Source: Magnetospirillum fulvum MGU-K5 (GTDB taxonomy: Bacteria > Pseudomonadota > Alphaproteobacteria > Rhodospirillales > Magnetospirillaceae). From it: a stretch of 64,000 bases of DNA. Below, piece by piece: positions 1 to 8,778 of this stretch. The notes under the pieces are model-generated. The model saw nothing but the letters and a program-made list of their open reading frames with translations. It did no database searches and was not told the DNA's origin. The position numbers and the translations under genes were made by a program. The stretch's first letter is position 1. Every line of letters begins with the position of its first letter. Location: contig NZ_AQPH01000007.1 in NCBI RefSeq assembly GCF_000442515.1, positions 28,794-92,793 on the forward strand, given 5' to 3'.

Positions 1-405
1 CAGCCGGGCCAGCACGTCGCGGCCCTGATCGTCGGTGCCCAGCCAATTGCCCTGTCCGGGCGGAGCCGGATGGGTGCCGCCTCGGTCGAAATTGATCGAA
101 CCGTTGTTGAAGCGGATCGGCGGCCACACCGCCCAGCCATGGTCGGCGATATTGGCGGCGATCATCGGATCACGGTAATCGGCAAAGGTGGCGAAATCGC
201 CCCCGAACGTCGTTTCGGGGTAATCGCGGGCGACCGGGACATAGAATGCGCCGTCATAGACCACCAGGATCGGGCGGTCGTTGGCGACCAGTTCGGCGGC
301 CAGGGTGACGGCGAACACGGCCAGAAAGATCCACAAGGACCAGAAGCCACGCCGGTTGCGGCGAAACGCGGCGAGACGGCGGCGGTCGAGCGGCGACAGT
401 CTCAT
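1..405 (-). CDS. yejE: Peptide/microcin C-type ABC transporter permease YejE (3' end outside window)
   Basis: Inner-membrane permease of a dipeptide/oligopeptide-type ABC importer. The visible N-terminal ~135 residues begin MRLSPLDRRRLAAFRRNRRG, then a hydrophobic segment (about residues 22-40), and continue into the conserved NWLGTDDQGRDVLARL motif that opens the transmembrane core of YejE/OppC-type permeases. The gene runs off the left edge, so the C-terminal permease core is missing here. It starts 6 nt after the yejB stop, in the order yejA-yejB-yejE, as in the Escherichia coli locus. Family assignment is by motif and context; the substrate (oligopeptides, possibly microcin C-like compounds) is inferred from the family. 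Confidence 0.88.
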   Translation of the reverse strand, partial: MRLSPLDRRRLAAFRRNRRGFWSLWIFLAVFAVTLAAELVANDRPILVVYDGAFYVPVARDYPETTFGGDFATFADYRDPMIAANIADHGWAVWPPIRFNNGSINFDRGGTHPAPPGQGNWLGTDDQGRDVLARL

Positions 406-411
406 CTGGCG

Positions 412-1524
412 TCAGCCCTCCCTGGTTTCGAAATCGATGCGGGGATCGACCCAATGCAGGGTCAGGTCGCCGGCGAGATTGAGCAGCAGCCCGAGCAGGC
501 TGAAGGCGTACAAGGTGCCGAACATCACCGGATAATCGCGGTTGCTGACCGCCTCGAACCCCAACAGGCCGATTCCGTCGAGCGAGAAGATGATCTCGAC
601 CAGCAGCGAGCCGGTAAACAGGATCGCGACCAGGGCGCGGGGAAAGCCCGCGACGATCAGCAGCATCGCGTTGCGGAAGACATGGCCGTACAGCACGCCC
701 CGCTCGGTCAGGCCCTTGGCCCGGGCGGTAATGACATATTGCTTCCCGATTTCTTCGAGGAAGGCGTTCTTGGTCAGCATCGTCAGACCGGCAAAGCCGC
801 CGACGACCAGCGCCGTCACCGGCAAAGCGAGGTGGTGGAGATAATCGAGCAGACGGGCGACGAACCCGGCCCCCTCCATCCCCGGGGAGGTCAGACCGCG
901 CAGCGGGAACCACGACAGATAGCTGCCGCCCGCGAACAGCACGATCAGCAGGATCGCGAACAGAAAGCCCGGCACGGCATAGCCGATGATCACCGCCCAC
1001 GAGGTGGCGATATCAAAACGCGAGCCGTCGCGGGTGGCCTTGGCGATCCCCAGCGGAATCGACACCAGATAGATAATCAGGGTGCTCCACAGACCGAGCG
1101 AGACCGATACCGGCATCTTCTCGATCACCAATTGGGTGACCGGCACGTCGCGATAGAAGCTGTTGCCGAAATCGAACCGGGCGAAATTGCCGATCATCAG
1201 CCAGAAGCGTTCAAGCGGCGGCTTATCAAAACCGAATTGGCGCTCGATTTCCTTGACGAAGGCGGGGTCCAACCCCTGGGCACCGCGATAGGCTCCCGAG
1301 CCGCCCTCCTGCCCGGCCCAGGCCTGCGGCCGACTGCCTCCGCTTTCGGCCCCGCCCGCCCCCGAGACGCGGGCGGCGGCATCGACCGCCGTGCCCTGAA
1401 TCTTCGCCAGCATCAGTTCGACCGGCCCGCCGGGAGCGAATTGCGCCACCGCGAAATTGACCAGGATGATGCCGAACAGAGTCAGCGGGATCAGCAGCAG
1501 GCGACGCAGCGTATAAGCGATCAT
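412..1524 (-). CDS. yejB: Peptide/microcin C-type ABC transporter permease YejB
   Basis: Second permease of the Yej-type importer, 370 aa, close to the usual ~364. It starts MIAYTLRRLLLIPLTLFGII, a typical OppB-type first membrane helix. The cytoplasmic EAA loop that contacts the ATPase is visible near the C-terminal half (EEIGKQYVITARAKGL). Several further hydrophobic segments follow the family pattern. The chosen ATG overlaps the yejA stop as ATGA, implying translational coupling; an in-frame upstream extension would lie inside yejA and is rejected. Residues about 45-85 (rich in Gly, Ser and Ala) form an insertion between helix 1 and the periplasmic loop. No ATPase gene (yejF) lies in the window; it would be expected beyond the left edge. 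Confidence 0.92.
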   Translation of the reverse strand: MIAYTLRRLLLIPLTLFGIILVNFAVAQFAPGGPVELMLAKIQGTAVDAAARVSGAGGAESGGSRPQAWAGQEGGSGAYRGAQGLDPAFVKEIERQFGFDKPPLERFWLMIGNFARFDFGNSFYRDVPVTQLVIEKMPVSVSLGLWSTLIIYLVSIPLGIAKATRDGSRFDIATSWAVIIGYAVPGFLFAILLIVLFAGGSYLSWFPLRGLTSPGMEGAGFVARLLDYLHHLALPVTALVVGGFAGLTMLTKNAFLEEIGKQYVITARAKGLTERGVLYGHVFRNAMLLIVAGFPRALVAILFTGSLLVEIIFSLDGIGLLGFEAVSNRDYPVMFGTLYAFSLLGLLLNLAGDLTLHWVDPRIDFETREG

Positions 1525-3327
1525 TTCTTCGCCGCATCCTTGGCCCACCACGCCATCGGACGCACCCCAGAAGCGGGAGTGATCGCGGGACGACCGAACT
1601 TGTCCCACCACGCCACCCGGTCAACCCCCAGATGCCATTGCGGGATCACGTAATGGTTCCACAGCAGGACGCGGTCGAGTGCCCTGGCCCGCGCCACCAG
1701 GGTTTCGCGATCGGGCGCGGCGATCAGCGCGGCAACCAGGGCATCGATTGCCGGATTCTTGATTCCGGCCAGATTCTGTCCGCCGACCGCGTCAGCGGCG
1801 GCGCTACCCCAAAAGCTCGCCTGCTCGTTGCCGGGCGATTGCGACTGACCCCACACCTGGACCACCATGTCGTAATCGTACTGATCGACCCGGTTCTTGT
1901 ACTGGGCGGTATCGACAACGCGGACGTTGGCCTCGATCCCCAGGCGTTCGAGATTGCGGGCGAAGGGAAGCGCGATCCGCTCCCACACCGGCTGAACCAG
2001 CAGGATTTCGAACACGAAGGGACGGCCATCCTTGACCAGCTTGCCGTTCTGGACCGTCCAGCCCGCCTCTTCCAACAACCGCATCGCCGCGCGCAGATTG
2101 GCGCGGATGTTGCCGTCGCCCTCGGTCTCCGGCGGCTTGTAGACGCTGGTAAAGACCTGGGGCGGCACCTTGTCGCGCAACGGCTCCAGCACCTCCAGTT
2201 CCTTCGGCCCCGGCAGGCCGGTCGCAGCCATGTCGGAATTGGCGAAGAAGCTGGTGGTGCGCTTGTACTGGCCATAGAACAGGGTCTTGTTGGTCCATTC
2301 GAAATCGAAGGCGTAGGCCAGCGCCTCGCGGACCTTGGCATCCTGGAACAGGGGACGGCGCAGGTTATAGACATAGGCCTGCATCCCGGCCGGACGCTGG
2401 TTGGGGAAGGCTTCCTTTAAGCCCCGCCCGTCCTTCAGCCCCGACCAATCCTGATAGCCGGTGGCCCATTTCTTGGCCTCCATCTCCAGCCGCCAATCGT
2501 ACTCGCCCGCCTTGAACGCTTCGAGCGCCACCGTGGTATCGCGATAGCTGTCATAGCGGATACGGTCGAAATTGTACTGGCCCCGGCGCACCGGCAAATC
2601 GGCCCCCCAGTAATCCTTGACCCGGACCCAGGTGACGGTCCGCCCGGTCTCGAACGGCCCGGCCTTGTAAGGACCGCTGCCCAGCGGCGGTTCCAGGGTG
2701 GTGGCGGCGAAGTCGCGTCCCTTCCAGTAATGCTTGGGCAGCACCGGCAACTGGCCCAGAATCAGTGGCAATTCACGATTGTCGCCCGGCTTGAAGGTAA
2801 AGCGGACCTTGCGCTCGCCCACCTTCTCGACCTTATCGACGGCGGCATAATAGAAGCGATAGCGGGGATGGCCCTTGGTCTTCAGGATGTCGAACGAGAA
2901 GACGACATCGTCGGCGGTGATCGGCTTGCCGTCGTGCCAGCGCGCCTTGGGCCGCAGGGTGAACGCCACCCACGAACGGTCGGCGGGAAACTCGATCGAT
3001 TCGGCCAGCAGACCGTATTCGGAAAACGGCTCGTCGGCGGATTCGATCATCAACGTCTCGAACGGCAGATCGGATCCGCCTGCCGCCTCGCCCTTGACGG
3101 TGAAGGGGTTGAGGGTATCCCACCCCCCCGTTTCAGCCAGCCGGATTTCGCCGCCCTTGGGGGCGTTGGGATTGACATAGTCGAACTGGGAAAAAGCCCG
3201 CCGGATATTTCGGTGCACCATGCATCGCCGCGCCGTGCACCGGGACCGGAACCTCGGCGGCAAGGGTGACGGGGGAACCGAACAGGGCAAGGCTGACGAC
3301 AAGGCAAAGAGCGACAACAAGACGCAT
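1521..3327 (-). pseudogene. yejA: Extracellular solute-binding protein YejA, apparent +1 frameshift after the signal peptide
   Basis: Periplasmic peptide-binding protein (SBP family 5) feeding YejBE. The body reads in one frame: FDYVNPNAPKGGEIRLAETG near the N-terminus, SVAFTLRP-like core, and AWWDKFGRPAITPASG near the C-terminus. The signal peptide MRLVVALCLVVSLALFGSPV and the family-typical HGAAMHGAPKYPAGF lie in another frame, starting at 3327. The two join perfectly if one base is removed from the A5 run at 3191-3195 (T5 on the coding strand). As written, translation from 3327 ends early, and the in-frame body has no signal peptide. Either a real inactivating or phase-variable homopolymer change, or a sequencing error. 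Its stop overlaps yejB as ATGA. Confidence 0.85.
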
Positions 3328-3468
3328 GCGATCACCGGATCGGTCAGGAGGGGGCGGCCAAGTGTGGCCGGATTAATCGTCGAGGGCAAGCAGAGGTGAT
3401 AGAGCAGCGTTGACGCAACGCCATTCGGCTGCGACGATATATATCGGGAGGAAGAGACGTACAGCCCT

Positions 3469-4302
3469 ATGACCGCCGAAGCCGAGAAGACCCCCCCGCC
3501 ACCACCCGAATCGAACGTCTTCGCCACCTTGCGCGGAGGCGGACGGATTTGGGCGATCGGTGCCATTCGCGGCGAGGTCGCCCGTCTCCATGCGCTGCAC
3601 ACCCGCCTGGCCGCCGAGTGCAAACCGGGCGATCAGCTGGTCTATCTCGGCGATTATCTCGGCCACAGCCCCTCGGTGGTGCAAACCGTCGATGAAATCC
3701 TGCTGTTCCGCCGCGCTTATATCGCCCGGCCCGGTGTCGGGCTTGACGATGTCGTCTATCTGCGCGGCTCTCAGGAAGAGATGTGGCAAAAGCTGCTGCA
3801 ATTGCAGTTTGCCCCCAATCCGGGCGAGGTGCTGCGCTGGATGCTCAATCACGGCGTCGGCCCGACCATCGCCGCCTATGGCGGCAATCTGGACGAGGGG
3901 CTGCTCTGCGTGCGCGAGGGGATTTTGGCGATGACCCGCTGGACCGGCCAGTTGCGCCAGGCGATGCGGGCCTATGACGGCCATACCGCGCTGATGAGCG
4001 TGTTGAAGCACGCCGCCTTCACCGACGACACCACTTTGCTGTTCACCCATGCCGGGCTTGATCCGTCGCGCCCGCCCTCGGCCCAGGGGGATTCGTTCTG
4101 GTGGGGGGCGTCGTCGTTCGTGACCCTGGCCGAGCCCTATTACGGCTTCAAGCTGGTGGTGCGCGGCGCCGATCATCGCGGCGGCGGCATCGTGCTCGGT
4201 CCCCATATCGCGACGCTGGATTCCGGCTCGGGCCGGGGTGGACCGCTGACCGCCGCCTGCTTCGGCTCGGACGGCAATATTCTTCAATTGATCGAGGCCT
4301 GA
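3469..4302 (+). CDS. Metallophosphoesterase-like protein with degenerate metal-binding motifs
   Basis: 277 aa, resembles bacterial Ser/Thr phosphatase-type calcineurin-like phosphoesterases in overall layout: a first beta-strand motif at 31-36 (GAIRGE), a second at 61-68 (GDYLGHSP), a third near residue 100 (LRGSQEE), a FTHAGLDP motif and a late GADHRGGG motif. The canonical signatures are GDxHG, GDxxDRG and GNHE, so the first Asp/His and the Asn-His of the third are replaced; only Asp62 and the late His residues remain. A proline-rich N-terminus (PPPPP) precedes the domain. A ribosome site (GGGAGGAAG) lies upstream of the ATG. Probably catalytically altered or a binding protein; function unknown. 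The next gene begins 6 nt downstream. Confidence 0.72.
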   Translation: MTAEAEKTPPPPPESNVFATLRGGGRIWAIGAIRGEVARLHALHTRLAAECKPGDQLVYLGDYLGHSPSVVQTVDEILLFRRAYIARPGVGLDDVVYLRGSQEEMWQKLLQLQFAPNPGEVLRWMLNHGVGPTIAAYGGNLDEGLLCVREGILAMTRWTGQLRQAMRAYDGHTALMSVLKHAAFTDDTTLLFTHAGLDPSRPPSAQGDSFWWGASSFVTLAEPYYGFKLVVRGADHRGGGIVLGPHIATLDSGSGRGGPLTAACFGSDGNILQLIEA

Positions 4303-4308
4303 CCCGCG

Positions 4309-5118
4309 ATGCGCACGCCGTTTTTCCTGTTTGGAGCCGCCGCCCTGGTGCTGGCAACCCCCGTGTCGGTGTCGGCCCAAAGCTGGTCCGACCTGGGCAA
4401 GGATTTGCTGAAGCAGCAATTGGAGCGCCAGCAGCCGAGCGGTACCACGACCGCACCGGCGACGACCTCCAGCGCGGCCTCTCCGGCCGCCATCACCACC
4501 ACCGCCTCGACCGCCGAAATCGGCTCGGGCCTGACCGCGGCGCTGAAGCAGGCGGTGACCCAGGTCACCGGGCGGCTGGGCCGCACCGACGGCTTCAACG
4601 CCGATCCCGTGGCCCATATTCCCCTGCCCGCCAAGCTGGCCACGCTCCGCTCGGGTCTGGCCCTGGCCGGTCAGTCCGGTTTGCTGGACGATCTGGAGGT
4701 GCGGCTGAACCGCGCCGCCGAGGCGGCGACGCCCGAGGCCCAGAAAATCTTCCTCGCCTCGCTCGACAAGATGAGCCTGGACGACGCCCGCGCCATCCTG
4801 AGCGGCCCCAAGGATTCCGCCACCCAATATTTCAAGCGGACGATGACCCCCGATCTGACCGCCGCGATGCGCCCGGTGATCGAGTCCGAATTGTCCCAGA
4901 CCGGGGCGATGGCCTCGTATCAGGTGCTGACCGCCGCCGCCGGAAGCTTGCCGCTGGTCGGACAGGCGCTGTCGGGCGGGCCGGAGCTGCTGACCGATCA
5001 CGTCCTCTCCCGCGCGATCGGGACGATCTTTACCGGGATCGGCCAGGAAGAGGCGGCGATCCGCACTGATCCGGCCAAACGCTCGACCGACTTGCTGAAA
5101 AAGGTGTTCGGCGGCTGA
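4309..5118 (+). CDS. DUF4197 domain-containing secreted protein
   Basis: 269 aa with a Sec signal peptide (MRTPFFLFGAAALVLATPVS, cleavage probably after VSAQ), a low-complexity Thr/Ala/Ser linker at about 42-70, then the DUF4197 domain. The domain is recognised from features such as TDGFNADPVAHIPLP, the Ala-rich helical repeats, DDARAILSGPKDSATQYFKR and the closing Tyr/Ala helices. The molecular role of DUF4197 is unknown; members are periplasmic or lipoprotein-like. This one has no lipobox cysteine. The start lies 6 nt after the preceding phosphoesterase gene, so the two are likely cotranscribed. Confidence 0.82.
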   Translation: MRTPFFLFGAAALVLATPVSVSAQSWSDLGKDLLKQQLERQQPSGTTTAPATTSSAASPAAITTTASTAEIGSGLTAALKQAVTQVTGRLGRTDGFNADPVAHIPLPAKLATLRSGLALAGQSGLLDDLEVRLNRAAEAATPEAQKIFLASLDKMSLDDARAILSGPKDSATQYFKRTMTPDLTAAMRPVIESELSQTGAMASYQVLTAAAGSLPLVGQALSGGPELLTDHVLSRAIGTIFTGIGQEEAAIRTDPAKRSTDLLKKVFGG

Positions 5119-5248
5119 GGGACAAACCCCTCATATATCTTTGTTTTTCGTCATCGGCCAACAAGGGTAGTTGACGGCGGAGCCACATCGGACTATTCGT
5201 TCCGGTTCGGTAAGGATTTCCGCCGCCCTCCCCTCCGTCGATTGCGCC

Positions 5249-5980
5249 ATGCGAGATACCGTAGACAGCCCTGCCCCCGTCAAGCACTCCTATACCGTGC
5301 CCTGCCCCAGCGCGTTCCGCGATCGGGTCGAGGCGCTGGCGGCAAGGCGTCGGGTCAATGTCGCCGATATTGCCCGCTCGATCCTGCTGGTCCTGCCGGT
5401 CGAAGCGATCGCCACCTTCCCCGATCCGGGCGAGCCGCCGGTCCACGACCGCGAGACGGTGGTGCTGAAATCCGGCCCGGCCGAAGGTCGTCCGTGGCGA
5501 CGCAAGCCGCGTCTGCAAATCCGGATGGCTCCCGGTTTCGATGTCGAAACGATTCGCCGCGCCCTGGGGCTGGCCCTGACGCTGGACGAGGGCACGCTGG
5601 CCTTGCGACTGGACGATCCCGCCGCCCCGCCGCCGCCCCCTCCTCCTCCCCCCGAACCGGAAGAAGAGACCTTCCCCAAGGTCGAACGGCGGCGCGGCGT
5701 CAGCGAGCAAAGCAAGGCCCTGGCCGCCGCCAGCGAAGAGATCGAACGGCTAAAGGCGATCATCAACGTTCTGTCGTTCGAAGTGCTGCCGGGCGGGGTT
5801 CAGACCCGTGAAGAGGCGTTGCATATTCTGGGCTTCCCCCCCGGCCTCAACCCCGACCGCCGGATGATCAAGGCGAAGTTCCGGATGCTGGCCACCATCC
5901 ATCACCCCGACAGCAGCCACGGCAACCATCTGCGGATGAGCCAGTTGAACGCCGCGATCGACCTGCTGCGCAACGGCTGA
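5249..5980 (+). CDS. J-domain (DnaJ-like) protein with C-terminal J domain
   Basis: About 243 aa from the ATG at 5249 (a TTG at 5171 would extend it by 26 poorly structured residues; no convincing ribosome site decides). Residues ~10-120 are basic and helix-rich, beginning with a ribbon-helix-helix-like stretch (SAFRDRVEALAARRRVNVAD). A run of nine or more prolines and acidic residues follows, then a short coiled coil, then a C-terminal J domain containing the HPD tripeptide (IHHPDSSHGN) that stimulates Hsp70 ATPase. A J domain at the C-terminus with an N-terminal DNA-binding-like region is typical of small alphaproteobacterial orphans of unknown client. The partner DnaK is not in the window. 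Confidence 0.75.
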   Translation: MRDTVDSPAPVKHSYTVPCPSAFRDRVEALAARRRVNVADIARSILLVLPVEAIATFPDPGEPPVHDRETVVLKSGPAEGRPWRRKPRLQIRMAPGFDVETIRRALGLALTLDEGTLALRLDDPAAPPPPPPPPPEPEEETFPKVERRRGVSEQSKALAAASEEIERLKAIINVLSFEVLPGGVQTREEALHILGFPPGLNPDRRMIKAKFRMLATIHHPDSSHGNHLRMSQLNAAIDLLRNG

Positions 5981-6012
5981 CCGCGCTCTTCGGCGTCCTG
6001 CCCCGCCTCATC

Positions 6013-7362
6013 ATGCCCTGTCTGGAAATTCCCTATACCGATCCGGTTGCCGCCTTCGCCCCCTGGGCCGAAAGCCCGTGGTCGATGCTGCTCGACAGCG
6101 GCGGCAACGATCCCAGGCTGGGCCGCTACGCCTATATCGCGGTCAGCCCCTATCGCACCCTGCGCGCCGATGGCGATGGGGTGCGGATCGACGGCCAGCC
6201 CGCCGGAACCGATCCGTTTGCCGCGCTTGCCGCCGCGTTGGCCGCCTTTGGCCAAAGCGACGAGGCGATGCCACTGCCCTTCGCGGGCGGGGCCGTCGGC
6301 CTGTTCGGCTATGAACTGGGCCGCCACATCGAACGCGTTCCCGCCCGCCATGTCGCCGGGCAGACCGAGATGGCGGTCGGATTCTATGACGTCATTGCCG
6401 GGTTCGACCGCGAGGCACGGCGGGCCTGGGTGATCGCGGCCCGGCCCGAAGCGATGCCCCGTGCCGAAGCGATGGCGGCCACGATCACCGCCACGCCACG
6501 CCTGGTCGCCCCGGCACCGGGTCCAGGTCTTCGTCTGATGCCGGAGCTTGACCGCGACACGTATCTGGATCGGGTGCGGCAGATCGTTGACAAGATCGCG
6601 GCCGGAGAGGTGTTTCAGGTCAATTTCACCCAACGCTTCCTGTCGCCCCGCCCGGCGGGATTGCGCCCCTTCGACCTGTATCGTCGGCTCAAAGCCCGCA
6701 ATCCCGCTCCGTTCGCCGCCTTTATCCATATCGGCGACGATTTGACCCTGGTCAGCGCCTCGCCGGAACGGTTTCTGTCGCTCGATCGCAGTGGCCGGAT
6801 CGAAGCCCGTCCGATCAAGGGAACGCGGCGGCGCAGCCACGATTCCGCCGAGGATGCCGCCCTGGCCGCCGAATTGGCGGCGTGCGAAAAGGACCGGGCG
6901 GAAAATTTGATGATCGCCGACCTGCTGCGCAACGATATCGGCCGGGTCGCCACCATTGGCAGCGTCAAGGTTCCGACCTTGCGCGCTTTGGAAAGCCATG
7001 CCACCGTTCACCATCTGGTTTCGGTGGTCGAAGGACGCTTGCGCACCGGGCTGGGTCCGGCCGATCTGTTGCGGGCGACCTTTCCCGGCGGGTCGATCAC
7101 CGGAGCCCCGAAGGTGAAGGCGATGGAGATCATCGACGCACTTGAGCCTGGTCCACGCGGCCTCTATTGCGGCGCGGTCGGCTGGATCGGCTTTGACGGA
7201 GCGATGGATACCAGCATTGTCATCCGCGCCGTGACGCTGACCCGTGACCACGTGATCGCCCAGGCGGGCGGCGGGATCGTGGCCGATTCCGATCCCGAAA
7301 CCGAATATGCCGAGATGATGACCAAGGTGGCCCCGGCCTTGGCGGCCTTGGCGGAGGAGTAA
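6013..7362 (+). CDS. pabB: Aminodeoxychorismate synthase component I
   Basis: Chorismate-utilising enzyme making 4-amino-4-deoxychorismate from chorismate and ammonia or glutamine, first step of the p-aminobenzoate branch of folate synthesis. 449 aa, usual length. The N-terminal anthranilate-synthase-type region is followed by the chorismate-binding domain with PERFL (residue ~258), the PIKGTRRR loop, NLMIADLLRNDIGRV, and the terminal PGGSITGAPKVKAMEII and TSIVIRA motifs. PIKGT is the lysine-containing signature distinguishing PabB from TrpE (PIAGT), which supports PabB. The next gene, pabC-like, starts 8 nt later, giving a pabB-pabC pair. A glutaminase (pabA) is not in the window; it may be shared with trpG. 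Confidence 0.92.
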   Translation: MPCLEIPYTDPVAAFAPWAESPWSMLLDSGGNDPRLGRYAYIAVSPYRTLRADGDGVRIDGQPAGTDPFAALAAALAAFGQSDEAMPLPFAGGAVGLFGYELGRHIERVPARHVAGQTEMAVGFYDVIAGFDREARRAWVIAARPEAMPRAEAMAATITATPRLVAPAPGPGLRLMPELDRDTYLDRVRQIVDKIAAGEVFQVNFTQRFLSPRPAGLRPFDLYRRLKARNPAPFAAFIHIGDDLTLVSASPERFLSLDRSGRIEARPIKGTRRRSHDSAEDAALAAELAACEKDRAENLMIADLLRNDIGRVATIGSVKVPTLRALESHATVHHLVSVVEGRLRTGLGPADLLRATFPGGSITGAPKVKAMEIIDALEPGPRGLYCGAVGWIGFDGAMDTSIVIRAVTLTRDHVIAQAGGGIVADSDPETEYAEMMTKVAPALAALAEE

Positions 7363-7369
7363 CGGCGAC

Positions 7370-8167
7370 ATGGTGGTCTGGCTGAATGGAACCCTGGTGG
7401 CCGAACCGGCGCTCGACCCAACGGATCGCGGCTTTACCCTGGGCGACGGGCTATTCGAGACGATCCGGGTCACGCAGGGTCAGCCCCGCCACCTCGACCG
7501 TCATCTTGCCCGGCTAACCGAGGGCTGCCGGGTGCTGCGGCTGCCGCTACCCCATGATGAGGCGGCGATCGGGCAGGCGATCGCCGATCTGCTGGAAGCC
7601 GCCGCTCTGACCGAGGCGACCTTGCGGCTGACCCTGACCCGGGGTCCGGCCCCACGGGGGGTGCTGCCCCCGGCCCGGCCCACGCCGACCCTGCTGATCA
7701 GCATTGCCCCGGCCCCGCCGCCCCCCGGCCCCGCTCGCCTGATCGTCGCCACCGTGACACGCCGCAACGAACACTCGCCGCTGTCGCGGCTGAAAAGCCT
7801 CAACTATCTCGACAACATTCTGGCCCGGCAGGAAGCGGCCGACCGGGGAGCCGACGATTCCGTGCTGCTGAACAGCCAGGGCCGCGTCGCCGACACCACG
7901 ATCGCCTGCCTGTTTGCCCAGATCGGCGGAACAATCGTGACTCCGCCGGTGGCCGAAGGGGCTTTGCCCGGCATTGGCCGGTCCCTTGCCCTGGCGGCGG
8001 GGGTCGGGATCGAACGCCCGATTTTGCCCGACGAGCTACGCCGGGCCCGGGCCATCGTTCTCGTCAACAGTCTGGGGGTGCGTCCGGTGATCGCGCTCGA
8101 CGAGACCAACATCGCCCCCTGCGACGCCCTGACCGCCGCGGTGCGGCGCGGGCTGGAGGGGGAATAA
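7370..8167 (+). CDS. pabC: Class IV aminotransferase, probable aminodeoxychorismate lyase
   Basis: PLP-dependent fold-type IV enzyme, 265 aa, expected to release pyruvate from aminodeoxychorismate to yield p-aminobenzoate. The N-terminal motif DRGFTLGDGLFETIRV is the hallmark of class IV aminotransferases/ADC lyases; the Schiff-base lysine is expected in RLKSLNYLDNILARQEA (~residue 144). The region ADTTIACLF and the GALPGIGRSLAL phosphate loop also fit. Immediate position 8 nt after pabB argues for PabC rather than D-amino-acid or branched-chain aminotransferase, which share the fold and cannot be excluded from motifs alone. Confidence 0.85.
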   Translation: MVVWLNGTLVAEPALDPTDRGFTLGDGLFETIRVTQGQPRHLDRHLARLTEGCRVLRLPLPHDEAAIGQAIADLLEAAALTEATLRLTLTRGPAPRGVLPPARPTPTLLISIAPAPPPPGPARLIVATVTRRNEHSPLSRLKSLNYLDNILARQEAADRGADDSVLLNSQGRVADTTIACLFAQIGGTIVTPPVAEGALPGIGRSLALAAGVGIERPILPDELRRARAIVLVNSLGVRPVIALDETNIAPCDALTAAVRRGLEGE

Positions 8168-8179
8168 ATAGCCCAGGTA

Positions 8180-8653
8180 TCACTGGCAGGCTTTATAGGC
8201 CTGGACCACTTCGTTTTTGATGATCTTGGTCTGGGCGGAAAAGCCGCCATAGCCCCGCTTGGTGATCGTCGTCAGCAACTCGCCGATATTTTCGCAGAAC
8301 CCTTCGGTCAGCGGAATGTTGCGGGCATAGGTGACGATGCTGCCATCGGCGTGGTTCTGCTTGGCCTGCCAGTCGGCGGGAAACTCGCGCTGCCATGCCT
8401 TGAGACGGCGGGCGACGGCGGCACGGAACTTCGCCCCGTTGGCCTCTTCGAACGTATCCCAGGTCTTGACCGAATCCGGCAGAAAACGGCCCTGGCAGCG
8501 CCGCGACGCCTCGCGCAGATAGATGCCGTGGCGGACTTCACGCTCCGAGGTCAGTTCGGGCAGGGTAAAGCATTTCTTCGGCTTGGGCGCCGCCGCGACC
8601 GGCGCGGCCAGCACCGCCAGACAGAGCACGACAGGGACGAGAACGCGGATCAT
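8180..8653 (-). CDS. Hypothetical secreted protein
   Basis: 157 aa beginning MIRVLVPVVLCLAVLAAPVA, a clear Sec signal peptide ending near AAAPKP. The mature part has four cysteines (KKCFT, RRCQG, GFCEN and KACQ at the C-terminus), suggesting up to two disulfides in the periplasm. No known domain recognised. The start at 8653 is chosen because it is the Met that gives the signal peptide; upstream in-frame Met residues add non-conserved sequence. It is convergent with pabC (12 nt between stops) and divergent from the AcuI-type gene. Confidence 0.7.
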   Translation of the reverse strand: MIRVLVPVVLCLAVLAAPVAAAPKPKKCFTLPELTSEREVRHGIYLREASRRCQGRFLPDSVKTWDTFEEANGAKFRAAVARRLKAWQREFPADWQAKQNHADGSIVTYARNIPLTEGFCENIGELLTTITKRGYGGFSAQTKIIKNEVVQAYKACQ

Positions 8654-8778
8654 GACCGCTCCGATCCGGGGGACGAGACCGCCACTATGCCACAGCCCGA
8701 TCCGGCCCGACACTCTCTGGGGCGAGGCGGTTCGCCGTGCTAGAGTGGGTCTCATCCGGCTTCTCCAGGGAGATTTCG

